This document shows positions 31,882-44,152 of a stretch of DNA of 64,000 nucleotides, one piece after another. Within the stretch, counting starts at the first letter, position 1, and every line of letters starts with the position of its first letter. The translations under genes and the position numbers were made by a program. Under the pieces are notes generated by a model. That model did not search any database and was not told where the DNA came from. It was given only the letters and a program-made list of their open reading frames with translations. Origin of the DNA: Pseudoneurospora amorphoporcata (Eukaryota; Ascomycota; Sordariomycetes; Sordariales; Sordariaceae); NCBI GenBank assembly GCA_033297205.1, contig MU859104.1:124001-188000 (forward strand), in the 5' to 3' direction.

Positions 31882-34800
31882 TTCGACGGCTTCGTATGGT
31901 CGATAAGTTGCCTTTGCTGACGATACGATTGTCTTTTGGTTTAGATCGAAAAGAAGGGGAAAGGGAAGAGTTCAGGTACGCTCCAGGCAGCGAGTCGTGT
32001 CGGGTCTGTCGGCGTCGTCATGTCAGCTGAAGTTAGCAAAGTAAACGGGACGGAGTGGGAACCAAGGAGCACCCCTCTCTCCCTAGAAGGTAGCTCGACC
32101 CTTTAATTCGCCCTCGCCCGCGCCGTCATGGAAAGCGTACCACTTTGCCCTTCTGTAAGGTACCTTGCGTGAATGATAAACGAATGGGATTTGCATTTTA
32201 CATACCAAATGTGTATCCGTCGACTGTACTGGATGGACAGGTTTAGTGGAAACCCCGCCCGTCGATGTTCAGATGAAGAAGATGAGGTGACCAATTTTTC
32301 ATAGAGGAAGAGGGAATGTCAGAGCCGTTTGCTTTTGACAGAAACGCAGAAGCCGGAGGCAGCCATAAAAGTTCAGATATCGAGTGCTCCAATGTCAAGG
32401 AGCTGAAACCGCCTGATGCTCATTTTTGCTGGACGGGGGTTCGTCGGCACATGTGAGGAGAGTCAGCCAACTGCCTTTCTTGCCGTACCAACTTCCCAAC
32501 CCATTCCCATCAAAGTGGCTAGCTAGCCCGGTACGACTTGTGACCGACGAGAACCGTAGACAGCTCAGGGGCGTTCCCGTTAGGTTATGTTCAATGTTCA
32601 TCCATCATGCCGTATTCCCGTCCTCATCTTCATTGTCCCGACTGCTCGCGGTAACCAACAAACGCCCGTGACGGCGCTTGTAAAACAACATCACGTCAGA
32701 AGCGCTCCTCTGGTTCTTTGGCTTCTCATTTGAGTTCCGTCGGCCATTCCACCGTTCCCGGCCGTCGGCCAGCATTCCCAGGGTTGGAGAGAAGCGCTGC
32801 GCCAAGAGTTTGTTTCCAAGCAGCTTCCATCACAGCGGGGCACAGAGAGGGGCCCTTTTCGGGGTCGTGTTGGAAACATGGGCGGAGAGGGGCTCACACG
32901 ATGCGCAGGCCATGGAGGAGTTTCCGCTGCACCACTCTACGGTACCTAGACTAGTTCTCCGCTGTGAGTGGCTCAACGCCGGAGAGTGGAAGGGGGGAAC
33001 ACCGTCGTGCAGTCGTGCTACCCTCACCACCCTGCCACCATACAGTGACACACCCATCTCGAGGGGAACCCCCTGCCGTTCTCTCAACATCTTGATCCAA
33101 CCAGAGGCTTTCACCGTAACCGACCATTCGCTCGATGGGCTGCACTGCTGCAGTCACCTCTCCTCCCAACCGGCAACCGCCAAACTGACCAACTGACAAC
33201 CTCAGCCGCTAGCGCTGGCATCCACTCAAGCAATTGTTTTGCGCGGCGCCTGCTCGTAAAGTCGGTCGTTAACAACGGGTCCCTTGTCACCTGTACAGTT
33301 GACGCTCAACGCAACGTCGACATAGGTACCCCAAAGTGCGGAGAATCGAGGCTGGCAGCTGTCTGTCTATGCAAGAGGATGTGAGTGAAACATGAGCATT
33401 GGTGATCGGCCGTCTTGTGTCTGCTTTGATATCTGAGGATATTGAGCTCCCGCCGTAAAGTTCAATGTCTTTTCGGTTGATCCCAAGTCGACGATGGCAT
33501 CATGCTAGTATACAAGTTAAAGCTCCGGCATCTGATATCATCGCGGGCCGTGGCGGGAAGGCTTGGGTAGTGCTATGAAGCAGTCCGTTTGTCACAACAC
33601 GGTGAAGCCGCCCAGATAGGTGGTTCCAAAGACAATGGGACTGGAATACCTACATTATATACATCTCAACTCTCTGGCTGATTAAATTTACAAACATCAC
33701 CTTCTGGGAGAGCTGATATAGCGTCATCCAGCGTCAAAGTACAAATGCCTGTGAAGCTGCCTGGCCACTACCTTGTCTGTCAGTTCTACTTGCGGCTCCA
33801 TTCGCTAGTAGGCTATGGCGTTACAACCTGGGGCTCTCAGCAGAAAGGTCCTTGTGATGGCGATCAATGAATACACCATACAACTACAGTGCTGAGAGGG
33901 CAGTCGGGTCCGAGGACACAGACAGCCGATCGACCACCACTGCTTACAATGTACCTAGGATATTTGTGCTGGTAGTACATAACGAGATCTGGACATCATT
34001 CTGTATTGCCAAGTTCATACACAGTAGCTTACGTTCGTCCTGCGAAGCCTCAGCTGAGGTACGTATAATCTCTTCTTACTCACAGCTTTTGCTCACGTGT
34101 AAGCATTTCTACAGCAGCAACACTTTACGAAACGAGAAAAACGAGTCGTCGGAGGTGGAACACGACACTGAAGGTTGTAAGGCTGAGACACATTCCTTGG
34201 GGAGGTTCTGCTAACCTGCTAGGGATCGGCCACTAACTCTGTGATGAAAGAAGGAGAGAGCTGCCAGTCCCCGATATCGTCACTGGATCTTGCGATACGA
34301 CATTGTTCACAAGTGAGTCTGAAAGAGGTTGCTTGAGGAGTCAAATGTCTCGAGCCTTTTCCGAGCACCATCTCACGGTCTCATGATATTTGAGCGGAAG
34401 GGCGGAGGTACCATGTGCTTGATGTCAAAGCCATCATTTGGTGGTTTTGCATGCAGTACGGATCAGGCTTTCATGGTATTTGGGAGGAAAGCTCCGAGTC
34501 TTTACGGTATGAACGCTGTTAACGGCAATAACAGGGCTCTAATACCACAATCATCGTGAATGGTGGTGGTCACCAAGTCCTGAAATATTAGAGCTGGACG
34601 GGATGTTGGGGCGAACTGAGGACCTGAAGAGCAGGCGAAGTGATGGGGGGAGTGAGTGAGTGAGGAGGACACAGCCGGCTTCATGCCATCGTCAATCACT
34701 CCCAATCACTGGGAGTGAGATCACTGAGGAGGTGCTCCCCCAGCGCCAATGTCAATGACGGGATTATTGACGGGACTCCACAGCAAACCGGATGCTGGTG

Positions 34801-36541
34801 AAAAATCAGGCAGTGCCCCTCTTTCTCGCGCACCCTTGTTTCCTTCTGGGCGTGGTAACAACGGAACACACTGTCGTGTCTCAAGGCGCGCTATTGGACG
34901 GCAAATGCGGGCACCTCATGCTCGCGTGCAACAACGAAGGCCTGCTGCCAAACACTGAGCGACAGGCCTCAACCCTCGCCAGACGCGTCGTCAGAGGTTT
35001 CAGCATGATCCAGGGCAGTCCAGTACCTCTGCAACACAGCGGTCTCTTTCAGAAGCTAACAGCCCCAAAGGTAGGTCAACTTCTTCAGATTTTGTTAACA
35101 TCATCAGCTCGGCTGTTGATATTGAATGACACCCAGGCTTTACTCCAGGTTTTGAATTTTCAGTAGAGGTCAGATCAATACCTCTAGATAGCTGGGCTTT
35201 CACGGTAAGAGAGAACCCAAGGTAAAAGTGACATTGATCTGTGTACCTCTATAGCACTCGAGTGAAGAAAGTGGAGGCCACTTCGAAGGTACCTCTCAGT
35301 ATCAGTCCAAGTGTACACTACCAGAGACGGACACAGACTCGGCGAAGGGTGAAAACAACACCTCGACTAAAGAGCGTTAGCCTCTGAGAGAGCTTGAGGT
35401 TGTGAGTTGTATGTGTCAATGCTGTAGTAACCCAAAAGGTTTGTCCTCCTGGTTGCACCAGGCCTCTTCTGTACGAGGCATCTGGGAGGTAACTCACAAT
35501 GGAGGTGAGCAGACGGATGTATTCGGCATTGGCTGTAGAGGTAGGTAGGTACCTTACCTACATATTGTTCGAGAACGGGGTAGAAGAGAGCTGGGCGAGT
35601 CCTGGTAGAAAATGCTTTGGGGAACGCAAGTGCGAGGATGGAGAGATCTTGGTTTCAGTGCGTCTCTGCTGCATTTGCAACTCGTCCAGGAGATGGAAAC
35701 TAAATGTACTAAAAAGGGTCACTGTCATTCAATCTCCGCCTCCGGGCATGGTTTCCGCTCACTTAGTGATTTGGCTGATGTTACGAGCGTTATAAGTCTC
35801 ATTTCTTTACGGCGCGTGGTAGTGTTGCCCGTCAGCCCATTCCAGAACCTGATCAGAACGCCTCCATTGCAATTGCTGTTCTTCTGCCCCCTTGTCTTTA
35901 ATAGGTATGTTGCTCCCGTTGCTCCAGGCTTGCTTGCCTGGCCTCCCGTTGCAGGTGAAGGGTCGATGTCGCTATCGCCTGCCGGGACTCCAGCTGGCCG
36001 CGGAAGACGGAGACCCCAGTGGGCACCTATTGCGGGGAGGGGTCTCTGATCTTGCCCCATTTCCATTGGGGCGCCCAAATCACCTGGCTGCATCTCAGTG
36101 CACAAATTTTCTGGCCCGCCCAGTCTTGGGGGGAAATCAGCGCTGAGTGCTGGGAGCCCACGCTGCAGCTACAAATTTCGGTATCCCCCCGCATCCCCCA
36201 AAATTCGCCGCGAATTTTTTCCTCCCCTTCTCTCTGTTCATTTCCAGGTTCCGGCGTCCTCATCCCCCAAGCACCCCAAGCACACAGCCAGCAGCCCACC
36301 GCCACGACCACCCCGACCCCCGGATTCCACCCACCGCCAACCTTTGCACTTCAGCAGTTGCGCCCTGATACGACAAGGCAGGCACCCAACGTCCGAGCTT
36401 TCTGTGTCCATTAAAAACCCGCACCCGCACCCAAGCTTCCACCTGAGCCCTAGAATAAATCACTACCGCTACCACAACACCGTCCTCCAGAGCCCACAAG
36501 CATCACTACCAGTACCAACTATCAATCAACCAACCGCCATC
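31882..36541. other. 4.7-kb gene-free region between het-c and the HMG-box gene
   Basis: Divergent region holding the het-c promoter (left) and the HMG-box gene leader (right, CT/C-rich from about 36180). No open frame has a family signature; the longest are mutually overlapping. It contains three AGGTACCT palindromes (32158, 35287, 35547). No transposase, integrase, HET domain or tRNA is visible, and base composition is not the AT-rich pattern expected after strong RIP. Confidence 0.5.
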
Positions 36542-37815
36542 ATGCCGCGCCCCCCCAAGAACAAGGTCGCCGAGATCGTTAAGCCAGTCATCGCTGCGCC
36601 TGGCCCTGCCCGTGTTATTGATGTGGACAATTTTATCCGTGTCCGCGATTCGGTAAGCTTTGCACCTTTTCAACCTCTCGCACCAGCTTCTCGCAACCAC
36701 GGCACCCCCATTCTCGTCTTCCTCCCCGTCCCACCGCCAGCATCCCGTATTCGGAGCCGAGATGTCTGTTGTATGGTGCGCAATGGAGACGCCGCAAAGA
36801 CACAACCCCTATGTGTCTGGGTCACGTCCCGCCGCGTCGTAGGGGTCAAGTACAACTACACGTTAAGAAAGGCGCACGCGATTCAACCACACATCATGCC
36901 CCAAAGCTGCCAAGTTTCCGGCGAGACGATGCAAAATAGATGATGCGTTCTGCTTGAAACATGACTCGCTAACACCCTCTCAAGGTCTACCAGCGTCTGT
37001 CCACTATCCAGGATCTGATTAAGAGCTTCAGCCAAGACTACCTGCGCCAGACCAACCTTCTCCTTGGAGAGGGCACCACTCTCGAGAATGGCGGTGATCT
37101 CGAGCACCTCCAGACTTCCTTGACCGGCATGCTGCCCGGCTTTATGGTTGCGCCCCAGCCCATTGTCGAGGAGAAGAAGGAGCGCAAGAAGCGTACCCAC
37201 GACCCCAACGCTCCCAAGCGTCCCCTCACTCCTTACTTCCTCTACATGCAGACTGCCCGGCCCATCATTGCCAATGATCTCGGCGAGGAGGCCCCCAAAG
37301 GTGCCGTTCAGGAGGAGGGTCAGCGCCGCTGGTCCGTTATGGGTGCTGCCGAGAAGCAGGGCTGGAACAACGCCTACCAGTACAATCTCCGCCTCTACAA
37401 CGCCCGTGTCCACTCATACAAGCATGGCAACGCCAACGCCAAGAACATGACCGACGACGAAGCGCTTAAGTACGCTGATGAATATAACATCGAGATGCCC
37501 ACTGCTGCTCAGGTTGAAGATGTCCCCACCGATCAGGACGCCATTGCGCAGCAGTTGCAGCAGAACGTCGTTGTGCCCGAGGTTTCTGAAGAGGAGGTGG
37601 AGGAGCAGCAGCAGCAACCAGTCCCCGTGTCCAAGACCCCTATCAAGAAGAAGGACACCCGCAGGCGCAAGACTGCCACTCCCGCTGAGGAGGCCGAGCC
37701 CGCTAAGCCCGTGGTCGCCCCCGCCAGCCCGGAGAACAAGAAGCGCAAGCGCAACGTCAAGGCGGCCGAGGTGGAGGAACCTAAGAAGTCGGGGCGCAAG
37801 AAGACCAAGGCCTAG
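36542..37815 (+). CDS. HMG-box chromatin protein
   Basis: Exons 36542..36652 and 36985..37815 give 313 aa; the 332-nt intron has GTAAGC donor, CGCTAACAC branch and CTCAAG acceptor. N-terminal MPRPPKNKVAEIVKPV leads to a helical segment VYQRLSTIQDLIKSFSQDYL, then a lysine-rich linker EEKKERKKRTHDPNAPKRP and one HMG box from about residue 110 to 180 (TPYFLYMQTARPIIANDLG, RRWSVMGAAEKQGWNNAYQY). The C-terminal third is acidic then basic, ending PKKSGRKKTKA, a probable nuclear signal. HMG-box proteins bend DNA in chromatin; an exact orthologue (Hmo1-like or Nhp6-like) cannot be decided by eye. Confidence 0.88.
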
Positions 37816-38712
37816 AAGCGCTCTTAATCCACCTCACGTTGTCCCTTGGCTGTTTGGGATCTTTCATGATACCTCGTGGCGAACACAATTCCGGGTTGTT
37901 TCCTTTTTCATTTTACATATCCGTTGGAACGATACCCTCCCTTTTTAGTCAAAAGGGGAGTGCGTGTCCAATGTCAACTAGCGCGGGTCAGCGTCATGGT
38001 TATTTTGTCTCTCTGTTGTTAAAGTGGCGGTCTTTGGTTCACTAAACCTACTTGTCCTGTATGATTCAATGAACGGCTAAAGAGGAATATTGGTAGGGGG
38101 TTCTCCATCTACGAAAACAAGCTCGAAACGGAAAATAAGGGGGGTTAAGGATAAACGGAGTCTACTCATTTTGCGAAATCATCGGCTCGGCTCTAAAGGA
38201 TGATATGAAGGCTGTCGCATGTTGTACTCATGATGGTGGCTAGCTCTACATAGCATGTGTGGGCTCAGCGCAGCGGTGGATGAATGAATTCACAGTTCGA
38301 AATAGTGTTTTGGTCTTCTGCTCTTTTGACTGTAGGTGCTAACGAGGAAGCGAGGGTGCGCATCGATTCATTGGGGGTCGGAAGGAGTTGTTTCTGCCTT
38401 GATGCGATGTCTTATCAGCATGATATATACCTATGGAACCTGAATACAGGATGCTTGATCATGTGATGTTATGTATATCGAGATGTTCCTCAATACAACA
38501 CAACGGCAGCAATACCACGCGTAGAAAATGAAGCCATCATGGTTTGGAGCACATAACGGCCAGTAGCATATGAGTAGAACCAAAGAAAAGCAAAGCAAAT
38601 CTCCTCAGCTGCCTCTGAGCATACAATGGCTAAATACCTAGAGGTACCTACATTCCACTTGGAGTGTCCAAAAAAACTAAACCGTTAGCCACCTCCTCCC
38701 TCCTCCTTTTCC
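37816..38712. other. Convergent 3' flanks of HMG-box gene and urease
   Basis: About 900 bp without a gene. Contains AGGTACCT at 38642-38649, about 70 bp past the urease stop codon. Confidence 0.5.
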
Positions 38713-39106
38713 TCAGTAAACAAACCAACTCTGCGTCAAAGGCAACTCACTACTCGGCTCCGCCTCACAAACCTTTCCATCTGCCTCAACCGTATACCTC
38801 TCCGGGTCGACCTTCATCTTGGGCATCCTCTCATTGAACTTCATGTCCCTTTTGCTAACCGTCCTACACCCCTTGACAGCCTCCACCCGACTGTTTAGGT
38901 TATACCCCGCCACCGCACCACTATCGATACTCGCCTGGCTCACAAACAGGACTTTAGTCTGCGCAACCATCGGCGCGAACATCTGCCTGGCAATAATTGG
39001 CTGCACGGTGGGTATGGAAGCGTTCGGATCGCCCATCATTGCAGAAGCGATCAGTCCGCTCTTGATAACCAGCGACGGCTTGGTCCCGAACCAGGCTGGT
39101 TCCCAG

Positions 39107-39137
<31 letters not shown>

Positions 39138-41619
39138 TGGAACCGATGAGGTGTGCCATGCCCTGTGCCAGGGCCGGGTTGATGGTGTATTTGGAAATGT
39201 ACCGCTTCACGCGGTAGTTATCTGCTCCTCCCGTTCCCTCATCTTCAGGGAGGAAGCCGCGTTGCACCTTATTCTTATGCGCCGTGTTCCAAGTGCGCAA
39301 AATGACTTCGCCGCAACGGCCCATCGCTTGGCTATCGCTGGACATCATGCTGATGGCACCTAAATCGTGCAGAACGTCCTCGGCGGCGATGGTCTCGGCG
39401 CGGATGCGCGACTCGGCGAAGGCCACGTCCTCCGGGATGTTCTTGGACAGGTGGTGGCACACCATTAACATGTCTAGATGCTCGTCTAGGGTGTTGCGGG
39501 TGTAGGGGCGGGTGGGGTTGGTGGATGAGGGAAGCACGTTGGGGTGTTCGACGACGGAGATGATATCCGGTGCGTGGCCCCCGCCGGCTCCTTCGGTGTG
39601 GTAAGTGTGGATGGTGCGGCCGGCGAAGGCAGCGATGGTTGACTCGACGAAGCCGGACTCGTTGAGCGTGTCGGTGTGGATCAGGCATTGCACGTCGAGC
39701 TCGTCGCAGACGGTTAGGCAGGAGTCGATGGCCGCGGGGGTAGAGCCCCAGTCTTCGTGAAGCTTGAGGCCGCAGGCGCCGGCGAGGACCTGTTCACGAA
39801 GGGCGGAAGGGTCAGAGTCGTTTCCCTTGCCGGTGATGCCGATGTTAAGAGGGAGGGAGTCGCAGGCTTGAAGCATTTGGCGCATGTAGTGGGCACCGGG
39901 GGTGCAGGTGGTGGCGTTTGTGCCGGCGCTGGTGAGAGGTGGGAGTTAGTTGAGTTCGCGATATGTTGACGAAGAAGGAACAAAGCTTACCTAGGGCCAG
40001 TTCCTCCACCAAGGAAAGTGGTGATGCCAGCCGCCAAAGCCTCAGCCGCCTGTTGAGGGCAGATAAAGTGAATATGCGTATCAATTCCTCCCGCCGTGAT
40101 AATCTTGCCCTCACCCGCCACCACATCCGTGCAGCTCCCCACGATCATGCCCGGCGTGACACCATCCATCACATCCGGGTTACCAGCCTTGCCAATGCCG
40201 ACAATGACACCAGCCTTGACGCCGATATCCGCCTTGTAGATGCCCGTCCAGTCCACCACCAACGCGTTCGTCACCACCATATCCAGCGTCTCCTCATCCG
40301 ACCTGCCGGTAGCCTGCCCCATGCCCTCTCTCAGTGTCTTTCCACCACCAAACTTACACTCATCCCCGTAAACAGTGTAATCCTTCTCGACCTTAATCCA
40401 CAGATCCGTAGCCCCCAGCCTCACCATATCCCCCACCGTCGGCCCAAACATGCCTACGTACGCCCTTCTATCCATCGTGAAAGGTTCACTGATAAACGCG
40501 GCATCACCCGCCGGCTCCGGGACATGGGCGAAACCAGCAGCTTGCAACTTGGCAATGATCTCCTCCGCCCTGGACAGATCCAGCTTGCCCGAGGCCAGGT
40601 TATTGCCGCCCCTGATAACCTTGTTGCCGCCGATCTCCACCAGCGTCACCGTCTTGGTGTCGCCCGGCTCGAACCGCACCGACGTGCCGGCGGCAATATC
40701 CAGCCGATAGCCATATGCCCGCAAGCGGTCGAACTCCAACTGCGGATTCGTCTCGATGAAGTGGTAGTGGCTGCCGACCTGGATCGGACGGTCGCCCTTG
40801 CTGGTTACCTTTAAACGAATCCGTTTGCAGCCTTCGTTGAGCTTCATCTTGGCTTCCTTGACGCAGACCACGGCGCCGGGTTGTTTGCTGGCTTCGTAGG
40901 CTGCGGCCGGGGGAAGAGGGAAGACGGAGTCGTCGTTGGGCGGGATGGGCAGGAAGCTGCCGTAAAGGGCCCGCGCGAGGTCGCCGTCGTCGGAGCTGAT
41001 GGGGTTGTGCACGGTGACTAGGAAGGTGCCCGAGGTAAAAGTGCCTTCGACTTGGATCTCGTGTAAGGTAGAGGTCACTTCGGGCAGGACGTGGCGCCGG
41101 CCGAGCATGGTGGCGCCCAGGGCCATGAGGTCGGCGACGGTGTGGTTGCCATCGCGGATGAGCTCTTGGAGGTTGTTGGCGATAAGAGCCTGGAGGATTG
41201 TGTTAGTGAGTGAGATGGGTGAGAAGGGAAGTAAGAGAGGACTTACGGTCGCTTCGGAATGGTTCAGTTTTACACCTCTTGCGAGACGTCTTTGCGCTAG
41301 CAATCCGAGTTGAGAGATGGCGAGCTTGTCGAGCTGTCAAGGTGAAAGCGCAACATGATGTTGTGAAGAGGTTAGTGATGCGGACTTGCTGCTGTATGGG
41401 ATGAATCTTTCTCATGGAGGTGTCACAGCCCCGTTTACCTCCTCAAAGTACTAACACAGGGGTAACGCAGTGCCATCTTGCGCTTCTACCTCTATGCACG
41501 CCAAGTCGATGTCCGTGACACTTTCCCTGTGTGAACCGTTGTAAAACGCACATATGGAAGGATCAACGAACGGGGGCACAACGAACTAACCACTAACCTC
41601 TTTGGGAATGAGATGCATC
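38713..41619 (-). CDS. URE1: Urease (single-chain fungal type)
   Basis: Nickel enzyme hydrolysing urea to ammonia and carbamate, cytosolic, used for nitrogen scavenging. Exons 41619..41599, 41333..41247, 41189..39991 and 39928..38713 join in phase to 840 aa, fusing the gamma, beta and alpha domains as in plants and fungi. Exon 1 is only 21 nt (MHLIPKE), confirmed by LDKLAISQLGLLAQRRLARG after the 265-nt intron. Gamma domain: NGHTVAD-type DGNHTVADLMALG; beta: GSHYHFIETNPQLEFDRLRA; alpha: nickel ligands in GGIDTHIHFICPQQ, the carbamylated lysine in GLKLHEDWG (about Lys491), flap MVCHHLSKNIPEDVAFAESR. C-terminus is ELPLTQSWFVY, near the family's usual F-end. The enzyme needs UreD/F/G-type accessory proteins, none of which is in this window. 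Confidence 0.96.
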
Positions 41620-42274
41620 TTGTTCTCGTCAGAGGGAGGTACTGCCTCCTGTCATTGATGTTGACGAGAGTTTCGATGCAAAATTGGCAATGAACGAAAT
41701 CAAGAAAACAAGAGAAACAGTTTCCTCTGACAAGATGACACTAACATCTTGAGAGCTGCTGCTAGTTCCGCGCCCCGATATTTCCGTAGCTCTGTACCGC
41801 TGCTTATCAGTCCGCTTCCCCATGTTCTAGATGTGGCCGCGGTAAAACCGAGGACACCGACTGCGGTGGGATGTTGTCCCAGAGCTTAGACTACTGTACC
41901 CCGCACACTTTTACTGATAAGGCGGATATTGTTAGTAACAGCTCAAACGGTAAACTTTTTTTTGTTTACAACTCGAAAGGCCCCAGCACCAATGATAGCG
42001 CGGTAGCCACACTTACACGGCAAAGAAAATACAACAATGTACCACAAACAACACGGTGGATAGATAAACTTGTACGTAGAATAATCCGGCTTGGAAATTC
42101 AATCCAAATGATCATACTCTGTACAGCAAGCAAATGCCTAGTTGAACTCCACGCTCCTTCGACTGCTGAACCGTCACCTGAGAACTAAGAAAATACATGT
42201 ACAACACTTCTAAGAACCCTATTTCCCCTCCTCAAACCTATGTTGTAGCTTGCCATCTGCGATCTCAACACCAT
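41620..42274. promoter_or_regulatory. Urease upstream region with two GATA-factor sites
   Basis: Between urease and the downstream end of the next minus-strand gene. GATAAG occurs at 41803-41808 (as CTTATC) and at 41916-41921, about 185 and 300 nt upstream of the urease ATG. Such paired sites bind NIT2/AreA-type nitrogen activators. An upstream minus-strand frame of 64 codons, ATG at 41823 to stop at 41629, ends 10 nt before the urease start and could act as an uORF if transcribed. Confidence 0.4.
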
Positions 42275-44152
42275 CTACCAACCAAGACCGGGAACACGTC
42301 TATTATACGCCTTTGCCTCCAACTCCGGTAACTCCTCTTTCCCTCTAGCCAACGCCTCCCGCACTCTCTCATTCTCAACATCCCTTATCTTATTCCTCGC
42401 CGACTCCAGCCTCTCAACTCCCCTATCAATGGTTTCGACATGCACATAGAGCGGGATATCAAGCCCAGCATCCCTCGCCACCTCCGGCTCTCCAACCCGA
42501 TCTCTTAGCCCATTGAGACTAGCCTGGATATTCTGCAACTCGACGATGAGTTCGCTAAGCTGCGTCACGGCTTCCGAGCGCTGCTCCTCGACCTTCCCAA
42601 GTAGGGTCAGCTGGTTGTTGTAGCTCTTGCGGTTGCCGGATTTGATGCCGATGTAGGTCCACAACTGCCAAAAGACCTCCTCCTTCTTTGCCTGTATGTG
42701 TTCCTGCGTTCTGGTTACGAAATCGTATATGACTTCGAGGTGATCTTCTGCCCTCTGCAGCGTAACCAGCACGGCTTGCGCTTCCCTTATCAGGTTGGCA
42801 ATCTTGTCCGAGACGCGGATCGTGTGGTCGATGTACTGGTCCAGAAGCTTGCGCTCTGTGTAGGTTGATGGCTGAAAGGGGGAGAAGACCCAGTCCCACC
42901 ACTCGCCTATGATGCCGCGGTGCTCCATATCATCGGAGAGTTCGTCGATGTAGCGAGATGTCCATCGGTTGACGCTGATTATGGAATCGATGGTCGAGCC
43001 GACGCGGGTGTTGAACCTTTGAAGATCCCAGGTTGCCGAGCTTGCGGCGTCGATGTACCCGTCGAATTCGAGGATCAGCTGTTCTTTGCCGTGGAGCTGG
43101 CTGTAACGGACCATGGTCCGCAGATCGCGGATGGCTAGTTCGGAGCGCTTCATCTCCAAAGGTAGCGAGGCACTTTCGGCCGCTTTTTCTAGAACTCCCT
43201 CAAACCGATCCTGTACCTCTATTATAGGATCAAACTGAATGTGGGTGTTCGTTTTTGTAGAAGAGTCCACGCAAAATGGCAGATTGAGCCACCTCGCGCC
43301 TGGCACACGACATACTGGTGATAAGGCCGCGTGGATGGATAGAGTTGCCATGTTCTGGACCATCGAAAGGAGGCCAAAGATGAGGTAAACAGACACTAGG
43401 ATAGCGATGGGCTTTTGCGCATATCGGAACGCAAGCCCCACGACTCCCAGAGCCCAAGAAAAAGTGTTGAACACGGCATCCGGTACTGAGTCGAAGAACC
43501 GGTCAAAAAATCCCTTGATTTCTGGCGCCTGTTGCCGTTTTGGTGTCCTAGACCTCTTCATTTCCTCGACCCTCTCCTCAATATCTGCGTTGACCTCGGT
43601 ATCCTCACCCGATGAGTGATGATCATCACGGGATTCTGTTAGCCTATGACGGTCGGAACGGTGTGTTTGGCGGTGGCGAAGACCAGGCAACGATGGTGGA
43701 AACTGGCGTATTGTAATGGATGACCGTGTACTGGAACGTCTGCTGTCCATAAGTTTGCTATCGACATCTACCATGGGCATGTAAAATTCCTGTGGTGTTG
43801 GCTGGATCCGGTGTCTCATGTTTTCGCGAGACGCGTGCCGGACAGACTGTGGTATGGAAGGTCGAAAGGGAGTCCTCATGATGACCTGATCATCGTCTTC
43901 GGCTCTGTGTAAGAAACCTTCGAGACTCTCGTCCTGTGATCCTCCTATACTGAATGGCTGAGATCCGTCCATACTGAAAGGCTGGCTCCCGTCTACATGC
44001 GAGTGGTCGCTTTGGCTGGATAGGATCATATCGTTTCCATCATAGTCGTCGGGCATTAATGAGGTGTCGAAACTATCATTCTCGCCTCCCTCGACCATGC
44101 GCCAAGAACTCGAGACATTGGGCGGCTGCCCTGGTGGTTGACGTCCTGACAT
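42275..44152 (-). CDS. Conserved-looking membrane protein with coiled coil, function unknown
   Basis: Intronless, 625 aa, family not recognised. Residues 1-200 are polar and Ser/Asp-rich with a short internal repeat, DGSQPFSM-DGSQPFSI-GGSQDES (54-76), and several arginine-rich patches (RHRQTHRSDRHRL). Two hydrophobic segments, about 226-243 (FNTFSWALGVVGLAF) and 247-266 (PIAILVSVYLIFGLLSMV), form a likely hairpin or paired membrane anchor. The C-terminal 330 residues are helical, with coiled-coil character (LERAED-like segments and VEERVEE before the anchor), ending KAYNRRVPGLGW. A nuclear-envelope or ER protein is a reasonable guess from the layout only. The first ATG of the frame was used as start. 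Confidence 0.75.
   Translation of the reverse strand: MSGRQPPGQPPNVSSSWRMVEGGENDSFDTSLMPDDYDGNDMILSSQSDHSHVDGSQPFSMDGSQPFSIGGSQDESLEGFLHRAEDDDQVIMRTPFRPSIPQSVRHASRENMRHRIQPTPQEFYMPMVDVDSKLMDSRRSSTRSSITIRQFPPSLPGLRHRQTHRSDRHRLTESRDDHHSSGEDTEVNADIEERVEEMKRSRTPKRQQAPEIKGFFDRFFDSVPDAVFNTFSWALGVVGLAFRYAQKPIAILVSVYLIFGLLSMVQNMATLSIHAALSPVCRVPGARWLNLPFCVDSSTKTNTHIQFDPIIEVQDRFEGVLEKAAESASLPLEMKRSELAIRDLRTMVRYSQLHGKEQLILEFDGYIDAASSATWDLQRFNTRVGSTIDSIISVNRWTSRYIDELSDDMEHRGIIGEWWDWVFSPFQPSTYTERKLLDQYIDHTIRVSDKIANLIREAQAVLVTLQRAEDHLEVIYDFVTRTQEHIQAKKEEVFWQLWTYIGIKSGNRKSYNNQLTLLGKVEEQRSEAVTQLSELIVELQNIQASLNGLRDRVGEPEVARDAGLDIPLYVHVETIDRGVERLESARNKIRDVENERVREALARGKEELPELEAKAYNRRVPGLGW

Noticed and set aside
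34370..34500. A weak direct repeat around TCATG(A/G)TATTTG(A/G)G
   Set aside because: Similarity is limited to about 20 bases and could be chance.
31882..36541. A RIP-degraded transposon
   Set aside because: The tract is not AT-rich, has no long repeat with TpA excess and no transposase fragment visible by eye.
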